DNA of 64,000 nucleotides from Streptomyces subrutilus. GTDB lineage: Bacteria > Actinomycetota > Actinomycetes > Streptomycetales > Streptomycetaceae. Every line of letters starts with the position of its first letter. The stretch's first letter is position 1. The DNA lies in contig NZ_CP023701.1 in NCBI RefSeq assembly GCF_008704535.1, positions 2,232,001-2,296,000 of the forward strand, written 5' to 3'. A model generated the notes under the pieces. It searched no databases and was not told where the DNA came from. It saw only the letters and a list, made by a program, of their open reading frames with translations. Below are positions 25,431-34,522 of the stretch, one piece after another. Made by a program: the position numbers and the translations under genes.

Positions 25431-25476
25431 CGGCCCGGGTCCCTCCGTTCGAGTGAGAACGAGGGGGTCCGGGCCG
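25431..25476 (+). terminator. Terminator-like hairpin after the aminotransferase
   Basis: CGGCCCGGGTCCCTCCGTTC (25431-25450) and GAACGAGGGGGTCCGGGCCG (25457-25476) form a stem of about 20 positions with a few G-U or mismatched pairs and a 6-base loop. It lies 14 bp after the stop codon. No clear T tract follows, as is common in Streptomyces. Confidence 0.6.
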
Positions 25477-25617
25477 TGTGCTGTCCGCAGACAAGACGTT
25501 CATCTCTTTACATCTCTGTACGACGCCAGTGACCGATCGGCCCCTCCTTCGTTCCCCCGCACGGGGGAGCCCGGCCGGTCCAGTCCCGATCCGCAGTCGA
25601 ACGAAGAGGTGTACGCC

Positions 25618-26388
25618 ATGGTGGCCCCACCGGACAACGACGTGCTCTGGGCACGCTCCCTGCACTACTCACACGACGGCTCGCCCGGGCTGGTCGGCGT
25701 CTCCGTCGCGGTCCGCCAGGGCGAGGTCCTGGCCGTGACCGGCCCGCGCGGCAGCGGCAAGACCACCCTGCTGCGCTGCCTCTCCGGACAACTGGCTCCC
25801 GAACAGGGCGAGGTCTGGTTCAACAGCGTCCCCGTGCACACCCTGGGCGCCCCGGCCCGCGAGCGGCTGCGCCGCGACCGCTTCGGCTGGATCGGCCCCG
25901 AACCGCGGCTGCTGCCCGAGCTCAAGGTGTGGGAGAACGCGGCCCTGCCGCTGCTCCTCACCGGCGCCTCCCACCGCGCCGCCAAGCACGCCGCCCGCGA
26001 GTGGCTGGAGCGCCTCGACATCGGCGCCTTCGCCCGCAAGCGGCCCTCCGCCCTCACCCGCGCCGAATGCCAGCGGGTCGCGCTGGCCCGGGCCCTGGCC
26101 GGCGGCCCCGATGTGGTCTTCGCCGACGAGCCCGCCGCCCCGCTGCACCGGGCGGAGCGGACCCTGCTGCTGCGCGCCCTCACCACCGCGGCCCGCTCCC
26201 ACGGGATCACCGTGGTGCTGGCCACGCACGACGAGGAGACCGCGGCCGTCGCCGACCGCCGCACGGCCCTGCTCGACGGGCGGCCCGCCGCGGCCGCCGA
26301 GGCCCTCGCCGACGGTTCCTCCGCCGCCCCCGACTCACCCGCCCCCGAGACCAACGAGGACCAGGACGCGTGCTCGCTCTCCGCCTAG
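25618..26388 (+). CDS. ABC transporter ATP-binding protein with degenerate signature motif
   Basis: 256 residues from ATG 25618, with AAGAGG nine bases upstream. Walker A 'VTGPRGSGKTTLLRC' and Walker B 'DVVFADEPAAPL' are intact, as is the switch histidine 'LATHDEE'. The ABC signature is unusual: 'LTRAECQRVALARAL' stands where 'LSGGQxQR' is expected. The size and LolD/MacB-like layout suggest export or membrane-complex mobilisation rather than import. It overlaps the following membrane protein gene by 19 bp. Substrate unknown. Confidence 0.85.
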   Translation: MVAPPDNDVLWARSLHYSHDGSPGLVGVSVAVRQGEVLAVTGPRGSGKTTLLRCLSGQLAPEQGEVWFNSVPVHTLGAPARERLRRDRFGWIGPEPRLLPELKVWENAALPLLLTGASHRAAKHAAREWLERLDIGAFARKRPSALTRAECQRVALARALAGGPDVVFADEPAAPLHRAERTLLLRALTTAARSHGITVVLATHDEETAAVADRRTALLDGRPAAAAEALADGSSAAPDSPAPETNEDQDACSLSA

Positions 26389-27443
26389 CCCGCGGCTCCC
26401 GGCCGCTCGTCCAGCTGCGCCGGCTGCTCGTCGCGGCCGCGTCGGCCGGCACCGGGTTCCTGCTGCTGTACGTGCTCGCCGGGGCCGTCGCCCGCCCCGC
26501 CGGATCCTTCCCCCGGCTGCTGTGGGCCCTGGTCCCGCTCGCCGTCACCGTCCAGTTCGCCGTCGCCGTGGCCCGCACCGACCCCGCGACCCGGCCCCGC
26601 GAGGGAATGGACGGGGCCGGGCTGGGTCCCGTACGGGCGACCCTGGTCGCGACGGTCTCCACGGCCGTCTCGTGCGCCCTGGGCAGCGCACTGGCCCTGG
26701 CGCTCTTCCTCCACCTGCGGGGCAACCTGTCCGGGCTGCCCTTCGACGGGGCCGGCGCCGGACTGCTGCACGCCGGGCTGCCGCTGCCGGTGGCCGCCGC
26801 CCTCACCCTGCTGGTGCTGACGCCGCTGGCCGCGGCGGCCGCCACCGCTCTCTGCCTGCGCCCGCACAGGCCCACGGCCCCGCAGACGGTACTGCCGTGG
26901 GGCATCACGGTCACCGCGTGCGGGCTCGCCGTGCAGGCGTACGCGGGCCGCGGCGGCGCCGGGATGCCGGCCGGCTGGACGCTGACCGCGATCGGGCTCG
27001 CCCTGGCCGGCCCGGGCCTGGCCTACGCCTGCGGGACCCTGGTGCAGGCCGTGCGCCCGGGCGCGCCGCGGCTGCTGGCCGGTCGGACCCTCCAGGAGGA
27101 GGCGCACCGGGTCGGGCCGGCGCTCGGCGTGCTGTGCGCGGTCGCGGCGGGCGCCCTCACCGCGCTGGCCCTGCGCGACCGGGGCGGGCTGCTGGTCCCG
27201 CTGGGCCCGCTGACCGGACCGGCCGCCGCGCTCGTCGCCCTGTGCGCCGCCGCGACCCTTCTCACATCGGCGGTGGAGGCCGGGCAGTCCCGGGCCCCCG
27301 GCCGCGAGGCCCTGCTCGATCTCGGCGCCCCGGCCAAGGTCCTGCGTACGGCCGCGAGTTTGCGGGCGACGGCGCTGGTGGCCGTGTGCCTGCCGCTCAG
27401 CTGGGGTGTGGCGCAACTGACGTCGATGGCCTTGACCCCCTGA
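26370..27443 (+). CDS. Multi-pass membrane protein, probable ABC permease partner
   Basis: 357 residues from GTG 26370, starting inside the 3' end of the ATPase gene. It is very hydrophobic with about eight to ten predicted helices, joined by short loops. Near the C-terminus 'EALLDLGAPAKVLRTAASLRATALVAVCLPLS' resembles the cytoplasmic coupling region of FtsX-type permeases. Overlap with the ATPase indicates a two-component ABC system. No exact family could be named. Confidence 0.75.
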   Translation: MLALRLARGSRPLVQLRRLLVAAASAGTGFLLLYVLAGAVARPAGSFPRLLWALVPLAVTVQFAVAVARTDPATRPREGMDGAGLGPVRATLVATVSTAVSCALGSALALALFLHLRGNLSGLPFDGAGAGLLHAGLPLPVAAALTLLVLTPLAAAAATALCLRPHRPTAPQTVLPWGITVTACGLAVQAYAGRGGAGMPAGWTLTAIGLALAGPGLAYACGTLVQAVRPGAPRLLAGRTLQEEAHRVGPALGVLCAVAAGALTALALRDRGGLLVPLGPLTGPAAALVALCAAATLLTSAVEAGQSRAPGREALLDLGAPAKVLRTAASLRATALVAVCLPLSWGVAQLTSMALTP

Positions 27444-27469
27444 CCGGGACAGCCCTTAGTGTGTGCCGA

Positions 27470-28561
27470 ATGGTCAACGCAGACATCGAGATCGAGACGC
27501 TCGACGAATTCGACCGGGTCGCGGCCCGGGGTTCGCTGAGCGGCTACCGGGTCCAGTCGGTCAACCTGCTGGAGCGGACCTTCGCCCTGCTGGCCGCCGA
27601 CACCTCGGCGGCGGTGTTCCTGGGCTGCGCGATGGAGCCCGACGCGTCGGCGAAGGTCCGGGCCGACGGCGCGCTGGTCTTCCCGCCCGTGCCGGACCTG
27701 CCGTTCAACCCGTACCGGGGCCTGCTCTACACGCCCGGCGAGCTCTTCGCCGGGCTGCCCGACGGCTACGAGAGCACCCCCGACGCCCTGGTGTACGCCT
27801 GGTTCCAGGAGACCAAGTCGGACGGCGACGTCTACTCCTCGATGCTGCGCTCCCTGCACGACGACGCCGTCTCCGACGCGCTCGACGAGCACCTCGGCGG
27901 CGCCCCCGTGGTGGGCGTGATGGGCGGCCACGCCCTGTCCCGCGGCGGTGCGGCGTACGGCGGCGCCGCCGCGCTGGGCCGCACGCTGGCCCGGTCCGGG
28001 CTGACCGTGGCGACCGGCGGCGGCCCCGGTGCGATGGAGGCCGCCAACCTGGGCGCGTACCTGGCGGCGGCCCCCGACGGGGCGCTGGCGGAGGCGCTGG
28101 AGATGCTGGCGAAGGCGCCCTCGTTCACCCCCTCGGTGTCGGAGTGGGCAGGCGCCGCGTTCGCCGTACGGGAGCGCTGGCCGGACGGCGGCGACTCGGT
28201 GGGCATACCGACCTGGTTCTACGGGCACGAGCCGCCGAACGCCTTCGCCGGGCACGTGGCGAAGTACTTCGCGAACGCCACCCGCGAGGACGGGCTGCTG
28301 GCCCGGTGCACCGCGGGCGTGGTCTTCCTGCCGGGTGCGGCCGGCACCGTCCAGGAGGTCTTCGACAACACGACGGCCAACTACTACGCGTCGCGCGGCG
28401 AGCCGACCCCGATGGTCCTGGTCGACCGGGCTCACTGGACCGAACACCTGCCGGTGTGGCCGCTGCTGCGGGCCCTGGCCGGCGGCCGGGCGATGGAGTC
28501 CCGGATCGCCCTGGTCGACTCGGTGGACGAGGTCCCCGCCGCGCTCGCGTCGATGAACTGA
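27470..28561 (+). CDS. LOG family protein (nucleotide 5'-monophosphate nucleosidase/phosphoribohydrolase fold)
   Basis: 363 residues from ATG 27470. The C-terminal half has the Rossmann-like LOG fold: 'VVGVMGGHALSRGG', the nucleotide loop 'TGGGPGAMEAANLG' and 'VVFLPGAAGTVQEVFDN' (the usual PGGxGTxxE with Ala for the second Gly). An extra N-terminal domain of about 135 residues makes it larger than plant-type LOG proteins, closer to PpnN-like nucleosidases. Likely role is release of ribose 5-phosphate from nucleoside monophosphates in purine or pyrimidine turnover; a cytokinin role is unlikely. Confidence 0.8.
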   Translation: MVNADIEIETLDEFDRVAARGSLSGYRVQSVNLLERTFALLAADTSAAVFLGCAMEPDASAKVRADGALVFPPVPDLPFNPYRGLLYTPGELFAGLPDGYESTPDALVYAWFQETKSDGDVYSSMLRSLHDDAVSDALDEHLGGAPVVGVMGGHALSRGGAAYGGAAALGRTLARSGLTVATGGGPGAMEAANLGAYLAAAPDGALAEALEMLAKAPSFTPSVSEWAGAAFAVRERWPDGGDSVGIPTWFYGHEPPNAFAGHVAKYFANATREDGLLARCTAGVVFLPGAAGTVQEVFDNTTANYYASRGEPTPMVLVDRAHWTEHLPVWPLLRALAGGRAMESRIALVDSVDEVPAALASMN

Positions 28562-28642
28562 CCCGCGCAGGCAACGCCCGGGCCCGTTTGCACGTCTGGC
28601 AGAGGTACACGCACAACCTGCCCGACCTGAACGGAGCCCCCG

Positions 28643-29575
28643 GTGCTCATAGGCCTGCTGACCGCTGTCGCCGCGTCCATCTGCTACGGCACGGGCTCCG
28701 TCCTGCAAGCCGTCGGATCGCGCCGCGCCGCCCGGATGTCCCCGGCCGCCGCCGGGGTGACCGCGCACGGCGGACCCAATCTGTCGTCCACCGCCAAGGC
28801 CGCGATGACCTGGGAGTTCATCGTCGGCACGATCCTGGACTTCGTGGGCTTCGGCCTGGGCGCGCTGGCGGCCCGGATGCTCCCGCTGTTCCTGTCGCAG
28901 ACGGTGATCAGCGCCAACCTGGTGATCACCGCCGTGCTCAGCGTGAAGCTGCTCGGGATCCGGCTGAGCCGCAAGGAGTGGACCTCGATCGGGGTCGTCT
29001 GCACGGCGCTGGTCCTGCTGGCCACGGCGGCGGGCCACGAGGGCGGCCACTACGCGCCGATGGCCACCCACTGGTGGCTGCTGGGCATCACCCTGCTGCT
29101 GATGGTCGGCGGGACCGTCGCGGTGCGCCTGCTCGGCGGCCGGGCCGCGATCCTCGCGGGCCTGCTGTCGGGGCTGGGCTTCGGCGCGCTGGGCGTCGGC
29201 GTCCGCATCCTGAACGGCATCGACCCCTTCGACCTCGGCGCGCTGCTCACCGACCCGGCCCTGTACGCGATCCTCGCGGCCGGCTTCGGCGGCATGTACC
29301 TGCACACGGTCGCCCTGCAGATCGGCTCGGTCAACGGCGCGACCGCGGCCCTGGTCGTCGGCGAGACGGTGCTGCCGGGCGCGATCGGGGTGCTCTGGCT
29401 GGGCGACGCCTCCCGGCCGGGGATGGCCTGGCTGGCCGTCCTCGGCTTCGTCCTCGCGGTGACGGGCGCGGTGGCCGTGGCCTGGTACGGCAAGCACGAG
29501 GGCTCCGACCCCGGCGCGGCCGGGCCGGGGGCGGAGCCCGAGCCCGGGGCTCCCGTACCGGTGACCGTGCGGTAG
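28643..29575 (+). CDS. DMT/EamA-like membrane protein
   Basis: 310 residues from GTG 28643, with CGGAG seven bases upstream. About nine or ten hydrophobic helices are visible, with 'SASICYGTGSVLQAVGSRRA'-like first-helix residues at the N-terminus and 'SQTVISANLVITAVLSVKLLG' in the middle. This pattern is that of drug/metabolite transporter superfamily proteins, including NIPA-like magnesium transporter homologues. The C-terminal 35 residues are polar and Pro/Glu-rich. Substrate unknown. Confidence 0.8.
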   Translation: MLIGLLTAVAASICYGTGSVLQAVGSRRAARMSPAAAGVTAHGGPNLSSTAKAAMTWEFIVGTILDFVGFGLGALAARMLPLFLSQTVISANLVITAVLSVKLLGIRLSRKEWTSIGVVCTALVLLATAAGHEGGHYAPMATHWWLLGITLLLMVGGTVAVRLLGGRAAILAGLLSGLGFGALGVGVRILNGIDPFDLGALLTDPALYAILAAGFGGMYLHTVALQIGSVNGATAALVVGETVLPGAIGVLWLGDASRPGMAWLAVLGFVLAVTGAVAVAWYGKHEGSDPGAAGPGAEPEPGAPVPVTVR

Positions 29576-29668
29576 GCCGGGCCCCGCTCCCTCACCCGCC
29601 CGGCCGCCCCCTGGTGGCGGCCGCACGGCGGCTGCCGCTTGCTGGACGGGGGAGAGAGCGAGAGGCGC

Positions 29669-30274
29669 ATGGAGTCCAGCAGCGCGCGGCTGCGCACACC
29701 GAGGGCCGCCGGCACGGCGGGCATCGCCTTCGCGCTGCTCCTCGGCGCCGCGATCGTCCTGATGCGGATCGCCATCCCCGCGGGCGACGGGGCCGACGCG
29801 GCCGTCGCGCCGGGCAACCGGTGGGCGGTGTCGACGGCCCTGCAGATCGTGCCGTTCGCCGGGATCTTCTTCCTGTGGTTCATGGGGGCCTTGCGCGCGC
29901 ACGCCGGGGAGGCGGAGGACCGCTTCGTCTCCACCGTCTTCCTCGGCAGCGGCTTCGTCTTCGTGGCCACCCTGTTCATCGCCGCCGGCGCGGCGGGCAC
30001 GGTCCTCCAGGAGGGCTCGGACACCGTCTTCGGCCGCCACTACGCCTACACGCTGCTGACCACCTACGCGATGCGGATGGCAGCCGTGTTCGTCTTCGCC
30101 ACCTCGACCATCGGCCGGCGGCTGGGCATCTTCCCGCGCCCGCTGGCCCTGCTGGGCTACGTCACGGGGCTGGTGCTGCTCGTGGTCGGCTCGGGCGTCC
30201 CCTGGTCGGAGCTGGTCCTCCCGGCGTGGGCGCTGGTCGTGGGCCTGTACATCGCGCGGGTCGGCATCGGCTAG
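29669..30274 (+). CDS. Four-to-five-helix membrane protein of unknown function
   Basis: 201 residues from ATG 29669, after a GA-rich ribosome-site-like stretch. Hydrophobic helices are visible at about 19-38, 57-75, 90-110, 125-150 and 160-195. 'GNRWAVSTALQIVPFAGIFFLWF' and 'YAYTLLTTYAMRMAAVFVFATSTIG' are typical of a conserved actinobacterial family with no assigned activity. Its TAG stop (30272-30274) is part of the terminal inverted repeat of the element at 30271-30439, so its C-terminus may have been set by that insertion. Confidence 0.75.
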   Translation: MESSSARLRTPRAAGTAGIAFALLLGAAIVLMRIAIPAGDGADAAVAPGNRWAVSTALQIVPFAGIFFLWFMGALRAHAGEAEDRFVSTVFLGSGFVFVATLFIAAGAAGTVLQEGSDTVFGRHYAYTLLTTYAMRMAAVFVFATSTIGRRLGIFPRPLALLGYVTGLVLLVVGSGVPWSELVLPAWALVVGLYIARVGIG

Positions 30275-30439
30275 GCCGTCTCTTTCGGATCTTGTCGGCC
30301 GAGCCCGCGGCGTCTGGTGCCGTGCCTGGGCGTGCTGCCGGGGCGCTCGCGTACGGGACGTACGTGGTCGCCTCGGCAGGGCGGCCAGGCACGGCACCAG
30401 GCGTCGCGGGCCCGGCACGATCCGAAAGAGACGGCCTAG
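30271..30439. mobile_element. MITE-like inverted-repeat element, 169 bp
   Basis: The ends are perfect inverted repeats of 21 bp: CTAGGCCGTCTCTTTCGGAT(C) on the left and its complement on the right. The symmetry continues almost to the centre at about 30355 (CGTACGGGACGTACG), with scattered mismatches. The whole element could fold into one long hairpin. It has no coding capacity. CTAG at each end fits a YTAR target duplication of the IS5 family, but the source transposase is not in this window. Related short repeats are common in Streptomyces genomes. Confidence 0.75.
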
Positions 30440-30556
30440 GGCCGGCCGCACCCGCGCGTCCCGGCAGGCGCCCTCCGGCTCGCGCGTGCATGCTGGAGAC
30501 CGGAGGGGACGGGGAGGGAACGGGGCACACAACGGGCCACGGAAGGGCGATTCCCC

Positions 30557-30784
30557 ATGAGGCTTGTCGTCGACCTCAACCGCTGCCAGGGCTACGCGCA
30601 GTGCGCGTTCCTCGCTCCCGACGTCTTCGCCATGCACGGCGACGAGTCGCTGCTGTACGACCCCGAGGCGGCCGAGGAGCACCGCGAGGACGTGGCGCGG
30701 GCCGTCGCCGCCTGCCCGGTCCAGGCCATCCTGCTCCAGGCCGACGCGGACGAACCCGTACCGACCGGTGGAGGCCTGCGGTGA
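30557..30784 (+). CDS. 3Fe-4S ferredoxin (P450 electron donor)
   Basis: 75 residues from ATG 30557. The cluster ligands form the single-cluster pattern 'CQGYAQC' near the N-terminus and 'ACPVQA' near the C-terminus; the Ala in place of a fourth ligand Cys indicates a 3Fe-4S cluster. It passes electrons from the reductase encoded next (4-bp GTGA overlap) to the P450 encoded third. Confidence 0.9.
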   Translation: MRLVVDLNRCQGYAQCAFLAPDVFAMHGDESLLYDPEAAEEHREDVARAVAACPVQAILLQADADEPVPTGGGLR

Positions 30785-32175
30785 GCGGTGACGGAAGCCT
30801 GGAGCGGCTGCGGCGGAGCGGCCGCATCGTCGTCGTCGGCGCGTCCCTGGCGGGCCTGCGGGCCGCCGAGACCCTGCGCGAGAAGGGCTTCGCCGGCACG
30901 CTGACGATGATCGGCGACGAACCGTACGAGCCCTACGACCGGCCGCCGTTGTCGAAGCAGGTGCTGCTGGGCAAGGCGGTGGCGGACCACACGGCGCTGC
31001 CCCGCCGCCGGCGCATCGACGCCGACTGGCGGCTCGGCGTCCCGGCCACGGGCCTGGACATGGCCGAGCGCGTGGTCCGGCTCGGCGACGGCACGGAGGT
31101 CGGCTACGACCGGCTGCTCATCGCCACCGGCGTGCGGGCCCGGCCGTGGCCGAACGAGGAGGAGGGCGCGCTCGGCGGCGTGTTCGTGCTGCGCACCCGC
31201 GACGACGCCGTGGCACTGGAGCGCAGCCTGGCGGCCGGCCCGCGCCGGGTGCTGGTCATCGGCGCAGGGTTCACCGGCTCCGAGATCGCCTCGGCCTGCC
31301 GGGAGCGCGGACTGCCGGTGACGGTCGCCGAACGCGCCGACGCCCCGCTCGTGGGGGCGCTGGGCGGGGTGATCGGGGCGGTCGCCGCCGAGATGCACCG
31401 GGAGAACGGCGTCGACCTGCGGACCGGGGTCATGGTGACCGGCCTGGAGGGTGATCCGTCGGGGCGGGTCCGCGCGGCCCACCTGTCGGACGGGTCCGTG
31501 GTCGAGGCGGACGTGGTCGTGGTCTCGCTGGGCGCGATGCGCAACACCGAGTGGCTGGCCGGGTCCGGGCTGGGCGCGGGCCCGCGCGGCATCGCCTGCG
31601 ACGCGGGCTGCCGGGCCTTCGACGTCCGGGGCATCGTCACCGACGACGTCTACGTCGCCGGGGACGTGGCGCGCTCCCCGCACGCGCTGTTCGGCTACCA
31701 GTTCCTGTCGCTGGAGCACTGGGGCAACGCCGTCGCCCAGGCGGAGACGGCCGCGCACAACATGCTCAGCGAGAGCTCCGACCGCCGCCCCCACCTGTGG
31801 GTGCCGGCCTTCTGGTCCTCCCAGTTCGGGGTGAACGTCAAGTCGGTCGGGGTGCCGTCCATGGGCACCGAGATCATGATCGCCCAGGGTTCGCGCGACG
31901 AGCGCAGGTTCACCGGCGTCTACGGGTACCAGGGCCGGGTCATCGGCGCCGTCACCTTCGACCAGTGCCGGTGGCTGCCGTTCTACCAGCGGATGATCGA
32001 GACGACGGCGCCGTTCCCGCTGGAGTTCCCGACCGTGGACCGCAGGTCGGAGGGGAACAAGCCGATGGACGCGGACTTCCCGGACCCCTCGGTGCCCACG
32101 CACGGCCCGACCATCACCCTCAGCGGCTACTCGCCGGCCGACCGGCGGATGACGTTCGTCCCCGCGCACCACTGA
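30781..32175 (+). CDS. FAD-dependent ferredoxin reductase
   Basis: 464 residues from GTG 30781, with GGAGG six to seven bases upstream. Two dinucleotide-binding motifs are visible: 'VVVGASLAGLRAAETLRE' for FAD and 'VLVIGAGFTGSEIASACRE' for NAD(P)H. 'PYDRPPLSKQVL' and the late 'DDVYVAGDVARSP' are typical of rhodocoxin/putidaredoxin-reductase-type flavoproteins. It transfers electrons from NAD(P)H to the ferredoxin just upstream. An extended C-terminal tail (about 60 residues) follows the standard domain. Confidence 0.92.
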   Translation: MSGDGSLERLRRSGRIVVVGASLAGLRAAETLREKGFAGTLTMIGDEPYEPYDRPPLSKQVLLGKAVADHTALPRRRRIDADWRLGVPATGLDMAERVVRLGDGTEVGYDRLLIATGVRARPWPNEEEGALGGVFVLRTRDDAVALERSLAAGPRRVLVIGAGFTGSEIASACRERGLPVTVAERADAPLVGALGGVIGAVAAEMHRENGVDLRTGVMVTGLEGDPSGRVRAAHLSDGSVVEADVVVVSLGAMRNTEWLAGSGLGAGPRGIACDAGCRAFDVRGIVTDDVYVAGDVARSPHALFGYQFLSLEHWGNAVAQAETAAHNMLSESSDRRPHLWVPAFWSSQFGVNVKSVGVPSMGTEIMIAQGSRDERRFTGVYGYQGRVIGAVTFDQCRWLPFYQRMIETTAPFPLEFPTVDRRSEGNKPMDADFPDPSVPTHGPTITLSGYSPADRRMTFVPAHH

Positions 32176-32194
32176 CCGCACCGCGCGCTCCCCC

Positions 32195-32219
32195 GAGGAC
32201 CACGAGGACCACGAGGACC
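32195..32219 (+). repeat. Tandem GAGGACCAC repeat before the P450 start
   Basis: Three copies, the last partial (GAGGACC), occur at 32195, 32204 and 32213, directly before the P450 ATG at 32224. Each copy carries a GAGGA ribosome-site-like core; only the last is at proper distance. Confidence 0.7.
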
Positions 32220-32223
32220 TGCC

Positions 32224-33468
32224 ATGACACAAGCAATCCTGCGGGAGATCATCGCCTACGCGAACCGGGCCGACCCGTACCCGCTGTACGAGGAGCTCCG
32301 CAAGACCCCGGTGTCCCACGACGCGGACGGCCCGTACGTGGTGAGCACGTACTACGAGATCCAGAGCCTGCTGCACGATCCGCGCATCAGCTCCGACTCC
32401 CGCAACCTGAAGTCGGCGGCCGACGATCCGCTGGCCCCGGACGACGCGGGGGAAGCGGCCCTGCCGCCGTCGTTCCTCAAGCTCGACCCGCCGGACCACG
32501 ACCGGCTGCGGCGGATGACGAACCGCCCGTTCGGCCCGCCGCACGCCCCGCACCGGGTCCACGACATGCGCGGCGAGCTCGCCGGCCTCGTCTCCGGGCT
32601 GGTGGACGGGATCGTCGAGACCGGTACGCCGGACCGGATCGACCTGGTCGACCAGTTCGCGTACCCGTTCCCCGTGTCGGTCATCTGCCGGCTGCTGGGG
32701 GTGCCCCACGAGGACGAGCCGCGCTTCCACGTCTGGGCGGAGGCCATCGCGGCGGGGCTGGACCCGGACCCGGACGCCGATCCGGCGGACCGGCAGAAGG
32801 GCACGGGCGGCGCCCGGATGGAACTGGGCATGTACCTGGCGGGGCTGATCGAGGAGCGCCGCAAGAACCCGGGCCAGGACATGCTGTCGCAGCTGGCGAC
32901 GGCGGACGGCCCGGACGGCGCGATGACCACGATGGAGGTGCTGAGCACCTCGGCGCTGCTGCTCATCGCCGGCCACGAGACCACGGTCAACCTCATCACC
33001 AACGGGATGCTGACCCTGCTGAGGCACCCGGACGTCCTGGCCCGGCTGCGCGACGACGCGGGCCTGGCGGTGCCGATCGTCGAGGAACTGCTGCGCTACG
33101 AGCCGCCGGTGCAGCTGCTGCCGCAGCGCACCACCCTCGCCGACATCGAGGTCGCCGGGGTCACCATCCCCGAGGGCGCGTCCCTGTGGCTGATCCTGGC
33201 CTCCGGCAACCGCGACCCGCAGCGCTTCGAGAACCCGGACCGCTTCGACCCGGACCGCCGGGACATCCAGCACCTGGGCCTGGGCAGCGGCATCCACAGC
33301 TGCTTCGGCGCGCCGCTGGCCCGGCTGGAGGCGCAGCTGGCCCTGAGCGAGCTGGCCCGCCGGCTGGAGAACCCGCGGCTGCTGGAGGACCCGCCCCCGT
33401 ACCGCCAGAACGCGGTCCTGCGCGGCCCGCGCCACCTCCACGTCGCCTGCGACGGCATCCGCCCCTAG
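32224..33468 (+). CDS. Cytochrome P450 monooxygenase
   Basis: 414 residues from ATG 32224. It shows the I-helix 'LLIAGHETTVNLI', K-helix ExxR 'EELLRYEPP' and the heme-binding loop 'LGLGSGIHSCFGAPLAR' with axial cysteine C360. The usual Phe seven residues before the Cys is Leu here. It is a soluble bacterial class I enzyme, served by the ferredoxin and reductase encoded upstream. No biosynthetic cluster surrounds it, so the substrate may be environmental or a primary metabolite; unknown. It converges on the thiQ-like gene. Confidence 0.95.
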   Translation: MTQAILREIIAYANRADPYPLYEELRKTPVSHDADGPYVVSTYYEIQSLLHDPRISSDSRNLKSAADDPLAPDDAGEAALPPSFLKLDPPDHDRLRRMTNRPFGPPHAPHRVHDMRGELAGLVSGLVDGIVETGTPDRIDLVDQFAYPFPVSVICRLLGVPHEDEPRFHVWAEAIAAGLDPDPDADPADRQKGTGGARMELGMYLAGLIEERRKNPGQDMLSQLATADGPDGAMTTMEVLSTSALLLIAGHETTVNLITNGMLTLLRHPDVLARLRDDAGLAVPIVEELLRYEPPVQLLPQRTTLADIEVAGVTIPEGASLWLILASGNRDPQRFENPDRFDPDRRDIQHLGLGSGIHSCFGAPLARLEAQLALSELARRLENPRLLEDPPPYRQNAVLRGPRHLHVACDGIRP

Positions 33469-33483
33469 CCCGTCCTGGCCTCC

Positions 33484-34521
<1,038 letters not shown>

Positions 34522-34522
34522 C

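Noticed and set aside
27023..30682. 1219-codon minus-strand frame spanning several genes
   Set aside because: Arises from absence of stops in high-GC DNA; it crosses five well-supported plus-strand genes.
27463..32175. 1570-codon plus-strand frame ending with the ferredoxin reductase
   Set aside because: Only the final 464 codons are real; the upstream part is out of frame with LOG, DMT and ferredoxin genes.
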